Below, piece after piece: positions 26,723 to 40,560 of a stretch of 64,000 nt of DNA. Within the stretch, counting starts at the first letter, position 1. Every line of letters starts with the position of its first letter. Below the pieces are notes generated by a model. It was not told where the DNA came from, ran no database searches, and saw only the letters and a program-made list of their open reading frames with translations. This DNA is from Glebionis coronaria (Eukaryota; Streptophyta; Magnoliopsida; Asterales; Asteraceae), in the NCBI GenBank assembly GCA_025667525.1, contig CM046875.1, positions 202,778,125-202,842,124 of the forward strand, written 5' to 3'. A program made the position numbers and the translations under genes.

Positions 26723-29370
26723 TTTAACACCCCCAATTTACATTGCGCAGAAGAAAATACACAATAGGGTGTTATTTACAAACTTCATTCACAACTCTTT
26801 AAATGACCCAAGAACGGTATATTTAAGAATAAATAAGGAAATAATTTAAATCAATGTCTAAAACCTTCAATTCCAAGTAAAATCAGTTTAAAATATATCA
26901 TAGTAGCATACAGGTTTCCCCTAGGATCTTAATCAAACAACAAACCTTTTACCAAAATACTTGACCATTTACTATATGTTTTTGACAATAGGGAAAGAAT
27001 TCTGTTTTAGACCAAATTACTACAAAAGCAATCCCGCAATCCTTCTCTAGCAAGCTCCGCAATTCAACAACTTCAAGTACCTGAAATACATGCTTAAAAT
27101 CATCAACACAAAGGTTGAGCAAGTCTATAGGTTTTACAAAATCATAATTGAACACATCGTAAAAATCATTCACAATTGTTTAATAGAATTGTGGCCATAC
27201 AATCTATTAATCAGGTATATCATATAATAGCAATAGCTATTGAATTGTATTAAGCTCATGACACTGACCCCTTAACTTAGTCACCCACGCCAAATGCCAG
27301 CATGACTAGAAAAATTACCAGTGCCCCTACTAGGGTATTAATTGCAAAAATACCAATTCTCATTCACGTAAAATTATCCTTCCCAGCGGGTTACTCAGCG
27401 TAAAGCCCTGGTCTCAGATAGGGTTGTCAGCCCAATAGTACTATTATTAGAATAAGCGGCTATTCCCAACTCGCAACATCAAGTCAGAAGATAGTTAACG
27501 GCTCATGAATTTAGGGTCTTATGCAATTAGGTACTTATACAATTCATTTCATCAAAGGCAACATCGGGTCCAACAATTACTCATGACATGTGTTCATTTT
27601 ACTTCAAATAGCATGTATCCCCCTCGCCGGTTTTAAAATCATTAAAACAATTAGAAAGCGAGGCTATAGACTCACCTGAAGTAATAGCAGTAGTATGACG
27701 ATCTTCGAAGATAGTTGATGCCCGGTAAACACAAAAACCGCAACCTATCAAATAAGGCGCGTTCATCAATAATAACTCGAGTAAAATCCATACTTAGTAA
27801 TATCAAACTCAAAATCATAAGATCACAATCAATCCCAAATAAAAATAATACAAGTGACCTTTTATTCCATTCTATATGTTTTCTATTAGTTAATTCCTTC
27901 GATAAAAATCTGCCGGTACACACCAAATGTACAAGCTCATTTACCCTACTTAAACACGTCAAATTTTTATGATACTAATCAGAAACTTCACTTACTATAT
28001 ATAGAAAGCCCTTTTAAAAACTCATTAAAAGATTTCACACTTAAAGTTCCCTGCCCGACACATCTTTGAACTACAAAAACCGGACAGTTTTACGTCAACA
28101 ACTCTTATAGTCTTTTAACACATTTATTTTTCTTTGTTTATGAAACCGACACTCAACTTTGAAAATAACTCGACATCCTCATACTTAACCTTAAAAATCA
28201 GTCCATGACATATTTAAAAATCCATTTTATAGTCCCCGAGATTCGATCCAAATATCGACAATAATTATATATTGTGACGATACTCGTCTCCCGGTACACG
28301 AAATAATCAAACTAACGTAACTTTTCGCTCGTTTGGAGCTAGAAGTCCTACCTTATACCAAAACGAAGATAAAAATATCCTCTACAACAATATCTAATTA
28401 GTTCATCTCAAACTCAAACTCATATTTTCAGAAAATTACTTTAATAATCTGCTATAAAATACATATTTAAAAATCACTCAAAATTAATTTTTCACCACAT
28501 TTTAACCCTATTTTTACCACTATAATCATTCTTACACTACTAGTTCATATCATAACACACTAAATCATACTAGATGATTAATTCATAAAAACCCAACTCA
28601 AAAATATAAACATACAATCATAAAAACTAATATATATATATATAAGCATAAACACCTATATACAACAACAATTTAAGATCAAACATCAAGATTTTCATCC
28701 AAAAATGTGTTTTTCAAAAATGTTCATGCATGTAGCTAAATTGCATACCAATAGATAGAGAATGAAGAGATTAAGATGGGTCTTTGATTGCTTTTTAAAG
28801 ATTCAAGCTAAATTTTGAAAAATCAAGGGTGTTTGGTGGTTGTGGGTTGACGGAAAAGAGAATAGGGAGGGAAGAGAGAGAGAAAAATTTTGGTGGAATG
28901 TGTTTGTGTGTGTTTTAGTGTTAAATTTTCCTTTTATATGGAAAAAGTTTAGGGTAGTTTTTGCCAATTGTGATTCTTTTGGACCAAAGTGAAAATACTT
29001 TGTTAAAAAGCGGGAAATGACTATTAGTCACTTTTGAAAAAATTTACGGGTCTCGGGTTTCATAAAAATGCTTCTCAAAACTTAAAACGCACACAAAATA
29101 TGATATTATATAGTCCCAGCACGACTAATACGACATTAAAAACGTCAAAATATTAAACATCGACAAGTTTAAAATAAAATGTAAAATTTCTCGGGCATCC
29201 GTCGATATCGTCATCACTAATAATCCTCGCAACTCGTCAAAACGTAAAAATAAAATTTCAACATCATCCAAATCAAATTACCAATCGTCATGACAATCAA
29301 CCTCGTCAAAAATTTCAAAAATATACGTAAAAATATAATTAAATAATGACCACGGTTCTGGGTTGTTACA
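26723..29370 (-). repeat. Element B 5' LTR (right copy)
   Basis: 2,648 bp, uninterrupted. On the minus strand it begins TGTAACAACCC and ends GGTGTTAAA, immediately before the primer binding site. A TATA-like CCATATAAAAGG lies at 28,930-28,941 on the minus strand. Short ORFs repeated in both LTRs (for example near 27,672-27,962) are not taken as genes. Confidence 0.88.
28930..28941 (-). promoter_or_regulatory. Putative TATA box of element B 5' LTR
   Basis: CCATATAAAAGG on the minus strand inside the 5' LTR; also present in the other LTR at about 14,719-14,730. Confidence 0.5.
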
Positions 29371-29403
29371 TTTTCATATCACGGTTTTCTCAAATCAATC
29401 TTT

Positions 29404-32398
29404 ATGTCACCAAAGTTAAAACCTGCTCAAGTGGAATTGGGGTTCAGAAGCCAACATAATATGGTGGCTTGCTTAGAAGAGGATAATAATTTGCATCCCC
29501 AATACACTCAGATGATTGTGTATTTGAATGCGTCTCCTTTAAGGTATGCACTTTCACATACTCCACTCGTACCTATCACACACATTAAGCAGTTTTGGAA
29601 CACTATTAGTTCCAGAACAATTAATGGAGTGATTACATTGACTGCTACTGTTCATGGGGTTCAATGGGTGGTTACTGAAGCTTTGGTTCGCCAAGCTTTG
29701 CATCTTGATGATGATGATGGTATAACTATCATTCCCCTACCAGAGCTAGAGTTAGGACTCCAAGGCTTGGGGTATGCTTTGCCCCCAGTGGGCCATTTAA
29801 AAAAATATACCAAACAACAATTTCCCTCATCCTAGAAGTTCCTTATACATGTCATCCTACAATGTTTGAGTCCCAAATGCTCCTCATTCAATGAAATCAA
29901 CCGTTCAATCGGGAGTGCCATTGTTTGTATTGCAACTGGGGAAAGGTATAATTTTTCAAGACTGGTTTTTGATGGCATGTGTCACAACAAGGGTAACAAG
30001 ATGACTCTTGCTTACCCTAGGTTTTTACAAATGGTTTTTGATATGCAAGGATATTGCATTAGAGACCATGACAACTTTTATAAGGTCCCTACTCAAAAGA
30101 AAACTGTGTTTGGGAATATGAATTCACCACCCTATAGAGACTTGCCCCTTACCCCAGCCATGCTAGCTGTTATTGAGGCAGCTGTGCAACCTCAACCACA
30201 ACCAGACCCACTACCAGAACACCCTCCATCACCCCAACACATAGACCTAGACCTTCAACCATCAAGCACTGACACTCAAAATGTGGGCGCTGACACCAGT
30301 ATTCCTCACACCCAAACACACCCCCACACCCAAACAGACCCTCATTCCACTTCCTCTTTGGAACAACCAGACTATAGGTTTAAGAAACGCCAAAGGACTG
30401 TTGGAGTGTTCTAGTGGTCCTAGCCATATAGCAGAGAGAACCACCACCACAGGTGTGGTTGGTGACATGGGTGGGGCTGGGACTATTGACTCTGGCTTAG
30501 AAGTAGGTCAAGGTAGTCCCAACATCATTAAGACCCCATCCATGCCCGATGAATCTCTTTTGGGAGGTCAAATTCCCATCATAGAGGAGGGCAGATTGGA
30601 ACCTTTATCACTTTTGGAATTGACGGTGGTTTGCATTAGCTTGCAAAAGCAAAACGCAGACCTTGTACAAGTTGTCACAGGTTAAGGCCTCGAACTCAAG
30701 TCATTGAGGGAGAGGATCGTTGTTTTGGAAGCTGCCAATGCTAGGAGAAGGCAGGCTAGAGTCATTTCATCAGCGGAGGATTCTTACAAAGAGGAGGAGG
30801 ATGCACCTACTGAGCCATTAAATTTGAGTGACAAGGTCTCACAAGAAGCAGGTGGTTCTATTGGAAGTAAAAATGTGGAGATAGCTGAAGCATTGACTAG
30901 TTTGAAGGAGAAACCAGTTCTTGATGTTTGTTCAATTACTCCTAAGAAGTTATCATTTGTAGAGATGATGATGATGCAGGTTTCTGAATCAGCCGCTGAC
31001 ATTCAGAGTTTGAGCGCTGACAAGAGCAAAGCAAACACTGACAGACCTACAAGTATGATTGGTGTATCCAAACCACCAGTTATCATTAGGGTTGTTACTA
31101 CACAGGTGTCAACCATTACTTTACCAGCTATTGGAGCAAAAGACAAGGATAAAGGGATTTTGGAAGAGGTTCAGGTACCCAAGAATGCAGCACATGTACA
31201 CTTTGATTCTGTTTTGGCTGCACAATTAGAGGAACAGGATAGGATGGAGACTACCATAGAAAAGGTTAAAGATGGTAGTGGTGATGATGAGAGCTCTGGT
31301 TCTAGTGTTATGATTATAGAAGATCCAAAGAGGTTGGAATATGGAGAGGATGACTTAGCCAAGGAAAGGCTGAGAGAGTTGAAGATGAAAGTAGATTTTG
31401 ATATGCCTGAAGTGGTGGAAATGTATTTTTCATGGGAATCTACTATTGAAAAGACTCCAAACATGTCGATCACTGGGCAAATTTGGGGATTGGAGATTTT
31501 GCTAAGAGTTCAGGAAGATTGCAAGGTAATCTTAAAGCACAAGGCTAGCAAGGTGCTTTCTGAGCTCAAGAGGGATAGAAGGGAGTTATACTATATGCTG
31601 CTTAGGTGTCATCAAGGTGGATAGACCTATGAGAGATTGAGAAGGTTATCCTTTGAAGAATTGGAATTTCATGCTTATCCAATTTGGGAACGTGTTTGTG
31701 AGGCAAACACTATGAGGCTTCTCTCAGATGAAAGGAGAGAAGAAATTGAGGAGAATATGCAGATCAAGAGGGATTTTATTGTACCAAGGCCAGTGAAAAA
31801 GGAAATTCCCATTGAGTTTCCAGTCCTTGATAAATTGAATCCTAGTAAAGCAGTGATCAGAAAGAGTATAAAGCTTTCACCTTTGGAGGCTTAAGATGTT
31901 GTAGAGGTATTGCCTTTGGATTTCAGAAACCCAATAATCAATTATGAAGAAGATGCAAGTGGGTTCTGGATGATCACCAGATATGGTAAAAAGGTACATA
32001 CTTTTGCTTCCTTGATCCCCTTATTTGCAAGCATGGATAGAGAAGACTTGGTAGATATGTAGAATCTGATGAAGACCAAGTATGATGCTGAAGAGCCTAC
32101 TTCAGCAAATGGAATAAAGATCTGGACAGCATTCAAGAGGATGATTGCACCAGATGAAGCTGATCTAATATGGTTGGATATGGATGATATCAGTGGTTTA
32201 AAATGCCATCTACATTCACCTGCTAGTGTATACCATCTAAGCACCACAAAGTTTTCAGAGTATCTTCTGGTTGATGCTCAATATCCTATGTCTAAGGATG
32301 TTTTGAAGAAGATGGTGTCTACACAGCTAGAAGTTGATTATACTAGTGATGTTCGCAAGGATTTAATTAGATTTGTTTATTTTCTAATTAACAAGTAG
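29404..32398 (+). pseudogene. Element A third ORF, downstream of pol (Asteraceae copia-associated protein)
   Basis: About 1,000 codons after pol and before the 3' LTR. The first frame runs 29,404 to about 30,400 with one stop at 29,833. The rest lies in another frame to 32,398 with stops at 30,683, 31,622, 31,892 and 32,059. The N-terminal part (TQMIVYLNASPLRYALSHTP then HIKQFWNTI) and a later part (LVDAQYPMSKDVLKKM) resemble, from memory, a protein family common in Tanacetum and relatives that automated annotation has labelled longin-like; that label is doubtful. The middle is Pro/Thr-rich, then charged, with 'KDKDKGI' as in relatives. No signal peptide or membrane segment is obvious, so an envelope role is not supported. 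Two pairs or triplets of 21-nt motifs (30,268; 30,995) lie in frame. The function is unknown. The start is the first ATG after element B. Confidence 0.75.
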
Positions 32399-32471
32399 TT
32401 TGTATTCATAAGAATCCTCCCTGTACTTAGTTTTTATTCAGAAACTTGATTGCTAGAGTAGATATCAAGTT

Positions 32472-32482
32472 TAGGGGAGGAT
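32472..32482 (+). other. Polypurine tract of element A
   Basis: TAGGGGAGGAT directly before the 3' LTR, the expected primer for plus-strand DNA synthesis. Confidence 0.85.
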
Positions 32483-32984
32483 TGTTGGGAATAAAATGAG
32501 CTAAGTCACTGAGACGCTGACAAGAGTAATTTGGACGCTGACAAGAGGAGATGAAGCGCTGACAGATCAAGCACTGACAAGAAATATCCAAGCGCCGACA
32601 AGAAGAAGTCCAACCACTGAGGGGAATACTTATTCAACACGTTTTATATTTGAAGTAAAGATATGCTTAATATTGTATTTTCTATATTTATCTTTACCTA
32701 GAATAGTTGATAGGTAAACCTTTGTACACGACTCCTTGTGTTATAAAATGAGGTCGTAGGGTTTGTAGTTGATATACACTATTCAGTTTTACAACTTTCA
32801 TTGTAAGCAAGTTCGATTATCAATCTAAAGTGAAAGTTTCGTTTACTTGGTTGTTTGTTCTTTATTCTAAGTGTTAATTCCGCATAACACTTGGATTATT
32901 TATTACAACAAACTTTCTCTAAGTATTAACCTTGATTCAATCTCGACTAATACAAAGCTAATCGATCTAAGTTTGGGATCAACA
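32483..32984 (+). repeat. Element A 3' LTR
   Basis: 502 bp, same ends and length as the 5' LTR, followed by the TTTAT duplication. It differs at about 17 positions by eye. Confidence 0.95.
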
Positions 32985-32989
32985 TTTAT

Positions 32990-33286
32990 TTGTTTTTAAT
33001 AAAATACTATATGTACATAAAAACAAGTGAAACCAATATATACAATATATTTTTTGTGTAATCTTTTAGGAAAAAGATTAATTTTTGAATTTTTTATTTT
33101 TTTGGTTCAATTCTTAGGAAAGAATTGAATTTTGTGGTTTTTTTATTTTTTATATTTTTTATATTTTTTATCTTTTTGATTTATGATACGTAAAAGTAAC
33201 GTTCACATGGTGAACGGATCCCAAAATCCATTCAAAACCGTCAATCAATCGTAAACGTAACGTAATGAACCGGCAGCGGCGCCATT
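32990..33286 (-). mobile_element. Element D 5' untranslated region, inner part, with primer binding site
   Basis: Homologous to about 49,530-49,832 of element C (shared 'atactatatgtacataaaaac', 'ggaaaaagatt' and 'gatttatgatacgtaaaa' phrases). It ends with the minus-strand primer binding site TGGCGCCGCTGCCGG at 33,270-33,284. Confidence 0.8.
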
Positions 33287-36156
33287 TAATATTTCACTTT
33301 TTAGATCGTAATTCTCAACTCAAGACGAATTGATTGTCCAAAAGATATTAAGTTCACAAATTGTTTTTGGTTTTAGATTTTTTATAAAAGTTTGGTAATC
33401 TAGGTCTATTTCAACAAAACACGTAAAATGGTATAAATATTATAGCTATTTATCCATACTATTCTAAAACAAATTGTATTTACCACATTTAAAGCAAAGT
33501 GTACAAGTTTTTAATGCACAATTAGTAAAATTGCTAAAAATGAAAAGTATGTAAAGTGAAAGGACTAAAAATGTAAATTCTAAAAATGAAAGGATTAGAA
33601 ATGTAAATTTAAACAAACTATAACAACTTTATAACAAACTTGCAAAACTATCTAACCAATTTGTAAAAAACTCAAAATCCAGGGACTAAATGGTGTAAAC
33701 CCTAGAAAAGTATCTTATTAAAAGCAGAATATAAACTTCCCTAAAGATTAGGGACCTATTGGCAATTAAAACTAAGTTTTTAATGAAAACGGGCAAACAA
33801 GGTTTAATAAGCTCGTTTGAGCTTATTTCTCAATCTTTTAAGCTCTACTCTTTTGCAAAAGGTTTAAACATGAATTCCACTTAGTCAGCTTAAAGGAAAT
33901 AAGCTAAAACAACCTAAATCTCAAGTTAGCTTATTTGAATAAGCTCAAAATAAGCTACCAGCTTATCTAGACAGGCACTAGCTGTTTTTTCTAACGAAAA
34001 TGAAAGTTCAAGATTCAAGAAGAATGGAATGTCAAGTTTTATCAATTCATCAAGAAAATAAGCTAGAAAGTTGAATTAAGCAAATCTGGCTTATGGTTGA
34101 CTTTTGTTGACCAAAATTTTCCAAAAAGCTAAAAATTTCCAAATCACTTTAAAAACACTTTGGCAACAAGAATGTGCAAGAAAATGGCAACTTTTGTGAA
34201 ATGGATTGATGGGAATTGCTAATCAGTTAAGTCCTCATTACAGAAATGTGACTTGGCTAAGCTGCTTATTCAAAAGCTAATTTCTAGCTTATTTTTGGAA
34301 ACTGTATTGTCTACCTTAGTTCTATAGAAAACTGATACTATGAACGTTGCTCAGAAACAAAAATCAACTCTAACATTAACTAACAAAGGAATCGCATGAG
34401 TTTAAATCTAGCTTGTTTTAGACTGATGAAAATGACCCAAAGTGTTTTATGGCAAATAGCCTATTTGACTATTTGGTTGACTACAAATGCTTGCAAAGTT
34501 ACTTGTATAGGTCTAGTGAGTAAGTAAAGCCTCTAAACAACAACTTTCAATCAAGGAACCATCAAAACACTACTAATCCAAACACCAGTTATCAGATTTG
34601 GCACAGAATTAGAGCTATGAAACTAAGATAAGCAAACAGATTATGAGAACTAGTTATCAAAGCACATCAAGAAGCTAACAATGAACAATAAGCAGGCATC
34701 AGCAAAGTTTGTACACTAGAAAGCAAGAAATAGCATGCAGAAGAATTTTTAGAGGAATTTAACAAAGGAGAAACTTATGAGATTGATTGTAGGCTTCTTT
34801 GGTGATGAAGTGGAGCGTTGAGCTCACTTAACCTCTAACCACCACCTTATTTACCAATCTACAACATCTACTTATCATAAATTACCATCATCATCAACTG
34901 GTCACCCCTGCAATAAGTTTGAACAAGGTTCTGATAATGGTTGTGGGCTAAGAACATGTCTGATCATGAACCAGCTATCAAATGGACATCAAATCATCAT
35001 CATTGTTCAATAAGAACAATGGAATCAATCACAAGAACAGTATAGTAGCAGTTTGAAGTAGTAATGAGAGTGAGAGTGAAATTTAGGGAAAATAAGCTTG
35101 CATTAATGGTGAATTCAGTTACAAAGGTTCTAACTAACTAACAAACTCTCTCAAGTGTTTGTCAGACACTTGAGAGAAGTTACTAACTGAAAATGAGAGA
35201 AAGATTAAAAGTGTGTGTATTTTCACACTTTTTCTACCATACACAAAATGAGAACATATGGGGGTATTTATAGAATGAATTTTAGTGTTGGTGAGGATGA
35301 ATTACGTGTAGCATCTAATCCCCAACTTCCACGTGGCCTAATTCGGTTAATTGAAATTTGCTGATGAAGAACACAATTGGGGGTTTCTTGTTAGATGGAT
35401 TTCAGTTTGATTGGTCAACTAGGATAGACTCGTCTCTTGATTAAGAACACTTTTGATATTGGAAGTTTTCTTTAATCTTCACTTCTTCGTCTTCTTGATT
35501 CTAGGCTCGTATGTGCCACATGGCGTGTGTTTATTTGGTGAGAGAGAAACACACGGATCGTTATTCGTAAGGTGAAATATGATTGGTTGATGGCTACTGT
35601 TAAGATATCCCACTAGTTCTCTCTCCATATTAAATGAGGGTGATGAAGTGGTGATCCGAGTACACCAAATGAAAGCCACTCATTGGTCCAATGTACTTCA
35701 CACGGATTGAACATATAATTATCTTTCAAAGTTGGCAGTTTTAGTCCTTGTGATTAGCAGTTTTGTATTTTGAGCTTGAATCTTCATAAACTTGTCATTT
35801 CTGGTCCTTTGAGCTTCAAACTTAAACATAAATGATCCTTTGACTTGTTGACTTGTACATGTTTGACTTTTTTCTTGACTTTTCCATATTTTCACTTTAA
35901 GTCCCTATACTTTGAAAGTTGTCAAGAAAGGTCCTTTTACTTTGATTGACTTGTCACTTTTCATCCTTCTTTTGTCTTTTCTTCATCAATAAAGGCTTGA
36001 TTTCCTTGTCTGCCTCATATTTGTATCTTTTTACATACACAAGCACAAACAACAAAATATACCCATAATACTGCTTTTATAAATCAAAATCAGGTATTTT
36101 GCTTTGTGTTTTAGGGTTAAATATGATATAATTGATATGAGATTTCACTCATATCA
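33287..36156 (-). repeat. Element D LTR (Athila-type), diverged
   Basis: About 2.87 kb, related over its length to the LTRs of element C (same order of phrases: 'taagctcgtttgagctta', 'ggtgtttgtcagac...', 'cacacggatc', runs of 'tttgacttgac'). Its right end is palindromic (GATATGAG ... CTCATATC) like that of C. Divergence from C is large, so D belongs to another subfamily or is much older. No gene is seen in it. Confidence 0.75.
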
Positions 36157-36227
36157 ATATATTATGATAGTCGATAGTTGCACCCCAGTGTATTCACATA
36201 CTCTGATAATTTGGGGGTGTAACACCG
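36157..36227. other. Unassigned junction between element D LTR and element F
   Basis: About 70 bp ending in GGGGGTGTAACA, which looks like another LTR end. No further assignment is possible. Confidence 0.3.
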
Positions 36228-38747
36228 GTGATTCAAAATTTTCATGAAACAATGATTGAAACTCCTTTGATCTCTTTACATGTCATGACTAAGGCAAGTA
36301 CTTATAAGACAATGACGGTCAAGGTATATGTTGGTAAACACACAATGACTTCCTTGATCGATTTTGGTAGCACCCATACTTTTATGGACCTTCAAGTTGC
36401 AAAAAAAGTTAGGTTGGAGACTAAAAACTATATGTCCTATAGATGTAACTATGGCTAATGGACAAACTATTAGCAGTTTATATGAGTGAAGAGGTCTTAA
36501 GTGGACACTTCAAAGGGTATAATTTGTTTCAGATTTGTTCATTCTACCTTTGGGGGGCTGTGAGATGGTACTTGGAGTGCAATGGTTATCTATTTTGGGA
36601 GATATCAAATGGAACTTCCAGGATTTGACCATGGACATTGTGTACTACAACAGGAGAATGGTGCTTAGAGGAACAAAAAAGGCTACTCTTTACAGGATGT
36701 GTGGAAAGAAGACTAGTAAGGAGGCTAAAAGAGTTGACACTAACCATGGGCAACTCTTTTATGTTTACCCCAACACCTTGTTTGGTCTGGAAGAATCTTC
36801 ACCAGCCTCACTTCCTCCCCACATCACTAAGTTATTGAGTGAGTATCAAGATGTATTTGAAACCCCTACTTCCCTTTCACCCAAGAGAAGTCATGATCAT
36901 AGAATTCCTCTCATACCAGATACTCCCCCAATCAATATTAGACCATATAAGCACCCTCCCAACCAAAAAGATGCAGTGAAAGCAATGGTCAAGGAGCTTA
37001 TGGAGTCAGGAGTCATCAGAGATAGTCAGAGCCCTTATTCATCTCCTATTGTCATGGTCAAAAAGAAGGATGGCACTTGGAGAATGTGTGTGGACTATAT
37101 ATAACTGAATAAGTATACTGTGAAGGACAAATTTCCTATTCCAGTAGTAGAAGAGCTTTTAGATAAGTTGAGTGGTGCTCATTTCTTTACCAAGCTGGAT
37201 CTCAGGACAGGGTATCCTTAAATTCTAATGAATGAAGCAGACATTGGCAAGACAGCTTTTAGAACCCATGAAGGACATTATGAATTCTTGGTCATGCCTT
37301 TTGGGCTGACAAATACACCCTCCACTTTTCAATCCCTGATGAATACTGTTTTTAAACCCTACTTAATACATTTTACATTAGTATTCTTTGATGATATGTT
37401 AGTGTATAGTGCTACCTTGACAGACCACCTACACCATTTACATCTGGTCTACAAGCTATGACGAAAAATTCTCTCTATGCCAAACTCAAAAAATGTACTT
37501 TTACCACCAAACAAGTTGAGTACTTGGGGCATATTATCTCTGGTGAAGGAGTTTCCACAGATCCCTCCAAAATAACAGAAATGCAACATTGGCCAACACC
37601 TACAACCTTGAAACAGCTGAGAGGATTCCTTGGATTAACTGGTTACTACAGGAGGTTCATAAAGAATTATGCCATTTAGCAAATCCTTAACTGTTCTCTT
37701 GAAGAAGAATTCTTTTGTTTGGCCTGCTGATGCCCAAGCAGCCTTTGAAGCCTTAAAACAATCCATGATTCAAGCTCCAATTTTAGCTCTTCCTGACTTT
37801 ACTCAGACTTTCATAGTGGAAATTGATGCTTCTGGCTTGGGAATTGGAGTAGTCCTACAAAAAGGGGGCCATCCTATAGCATACCTTAGTAGAGCGCTTT
37901 CTCCCAAACATCAGGCTTTGTCTACATATGAAAAGGAGTTTTATGCAGTTCTCATAGCATTGGAAAAATTAAGGGGATATCTTTTAGATAGACACTTAAA
38001 AATCAAGACATGTCACTTTAGCTTCAAATATTTGTTAGATCAAAGGTTGACAACTCCTTTCCAGGCTAACTGGCTACCAAAATTTCTTGGCTATGATTAT
38101 GAAATCTCATATAAGAAAGGAAGTGATAATACTGCAGCTAATGGTCTTTCTATGATCTCTTCTGGTGTTGAATTATGCTCTTTGATTCTTAGTACAGTTT
38201 CAAGTGAGTTGTTGCAGCAGATCAAAGCTAGTTGGGAATCAGATGTGGATCTTCAGCTGTTGATTCACCAACTTCAAGACAAAACTTATGTTGGTAGCAA
38301 ATATACTTGGCTTCATGATGAGCTAAGAAGAAAAGGGAAGTTGGTCATAGGAAACAATGCTGAACTGAGAAAACAATTATTGGCATACTTCCATTATGAT
38401 CCCATTGGTGGGCATTCAGGAGTTCAAGTAACAATCAAGAAAATGGGCACAGTGCTATATTGGAGGGGTATGAAGAAATTGGCCAAAAAGTTTCTAGTTG
38501 AATGTGATGTGTGTCAAAGAAATAAAGCAGACTTGGCAGCTTCCCCTGGTTTATTGCAACCTCTTCCAATTCCTACCAAGTTCTGGCATGACATTTCCAT
38601 GGATTTCATAGAGGCCTTACCACCTTCTCAAGGCAAGACTGTTTTGTTTGTGGTGTAAGATAGGCTAAGCAAATATGCCCATTTTATTCCCCTAAGTCAC
38701 CCATTTACTGCTGCATAAGTGGCTTAAGCTTTCTTGGATAATGTGTA
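36228..38747 (+). pseudogene. pol: Element F (Ty3/gypsy chromovirus, Reina-like) pol, first part
   Basis: The 5' end and gag are missing. Protease remnant LIDFGSTHTFMD (near 36,355; D-S/T-G has become D-F-G) is followed by LGVQWLSILGDIKWNF. RT has [31 protein letters not shown] and the active site [10 protein letters not shown] (Asp-Asp kept). RNase H begins FIVEIDASGLGIGVVL, with the later TDH box changed to CHFSF. Integrase has the zinc finger (GGHSGVQ ... CDVCQRNKA) and the first catalytic Asp in SMDFIEALPP. Stops and frameshifts occur at about 37,102, 37,219, 37,459, 37,677, 38,656, 38,716 and 38,725. The reading is cut at 38,747 by element E and resumes exactly at 62,040 after the GTGTA duplication. 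Confidence 0.9.
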
Positions 38748-40560
38748 TGTAAAACCTGTATTTAAAGTTCAAGGATATTAAATATACACAGTCTCAGCTT
38801 TAATTAAAGCGTTACAAATTTAATTATTCAGCAAATAATTAATAAAGGTCAGAAAGATATTACGTAAATATTACGTTTCAGGATTTAAAACATGAGAACT
38901 AAATACAAGTTTACACGATAGTTTGTAAGTGTCGAAAAACAAAAGACACACATATACATATGTGTTTCGGCTAGCGGCTAATAAAAGAAACAAAGAAAGG
39001 AAATGGGCTTAGGCCCAGCCCGAATTAGAACTATCACAGGAAAACAAGACTCTCATTTTACATTTCATTTACAAAAAAAACACTTAGGGTTTTGGAAAAA
39101 GGGTGCTGTCGGCTCTGAGGAACAAAAGGGAAGCACGGGACGATTTTATTGTTTGATTTGTTGTGTATTCGTCTTTCGTCTTCAGTTGTATAACGATAAA
39201 TCACCTCTCCTTTAATTCCTTTTTAAATCAAATAAGTATTTCAAGATCTAAACATAAGCTTTTGTATATTGTAACCATGATCTAATAATCAAAATGGTGT
39301 CGGGTTGGTTTGGATTCGTGAAGACCGAGAAAATAGGTCTCGGTGGTGATCCTTATGATTAACCGCGACCCAAGGTAGGGGTTTTGTGTATAGAGCTGAG
39401 ACATCAAGTCTCGGTGGTGATTTTGGTTCCCCAGACATGAACAAACCCAAATAGGGGGTAATGGACAGTATGGGGGCATTTGGTTTTACAAACATAGCTC
39501 AGTGGTTACTTGTTAGTAAATAGTGGCAACCGAGAGTTTATATAACTCTCAGTGGGAATATAATATACAGCAGGGGTTCGTTTGAATTCCAAATCACAGA
39601 ATTAGCCACAGTTTAGCGACAGAAAATTTTGTCGCTAATCCAACTGTAAGAATATAAATTGTTGTTGCTTTGTATTAGTGCGACCGAGAGGGGTATCTCG
39701 GTAGGCTCGGCTTCACGGTTTAAAAATTAAGCAAGGGTTGATTTATTAAATATTTTAATCATTTTACAATAAGTTTATTTTCAAATTTAACAAGTTTAAA
39801 GGTTTTATTAATTTAATTAGTAAATTAAATTATAAATGATTTGACTAGTTTTATTAATTAAAACGTAAAATTTTGTTGAATGATTTAAATGATTCTTGAA
39901 ATCCTTTCTAATTTAGGAAACTTTCTAATTATAACAAGTTACTATTTATTGTAACGTCAGGAATACATATTATACACTAGTCAGAAGTACAGGAATACAT
40001 TTATCAAAATAATGTAGAATAATCAGATTTACTAGATTGTACACAAACAGTAATACAAGAATATAATAAATCAAACTAAGAACAGTAAAGATCAGTAAAA
40101 ATAAACAGATATCAGACAACTCATTCGCGTCCGTTATTCGTGTAGCTTTTGTGAAGTCAGAGTAGGAGATTCATCGGTTTTCCTTGCAGTCGGTTACTGG
40201 ACACAAGGTACGGATTTTCCGTCCTTCAGTAAGGACGTCCTTTCCTATGCATGATTAGGATTACCCGTCTGCAGCCAAATATTTTCCCCAGTATATGTTA
40301 TGAAATTTACAGTAATTATCTTAATAACTAAGTTAAACTGTCTGAGCTTTATATACATGCATGACCAGTTATATACTAGTTACGGAGGTACCGTAACCAT
40401 GACACTTGAGGCACCGGTGTCATGACTCCTCTGCGCGGGAGTGATTTCTCGCAGCGTCCCTTTCATTTCAGCTTAGCCATTCTATCAGTATTATCAGTGG
40501 GGCGTATGGGTGCATCCTAGGTTATTAGTTATAGCTTATCAGGTGAATGTGATGTGTGCT
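38748..40560 (+). repeat. Element E 5' LTR, first part
   Basis: Collinear with 59,096-61,380 of the 3' LTR apart from the Cassandra insertion. It contains about 150-165 bp at 39,145-39,297 that the 3' LTR lacks. It is cut at 40,560 by element C and continues at 52,901. Confidence 0.92.

Noticed and set aside
29404..32398. Envelope-like protein for the third ORF
   Set aside because: No signal peptide, transmembrane segment or fusion-like stretch could be seen.
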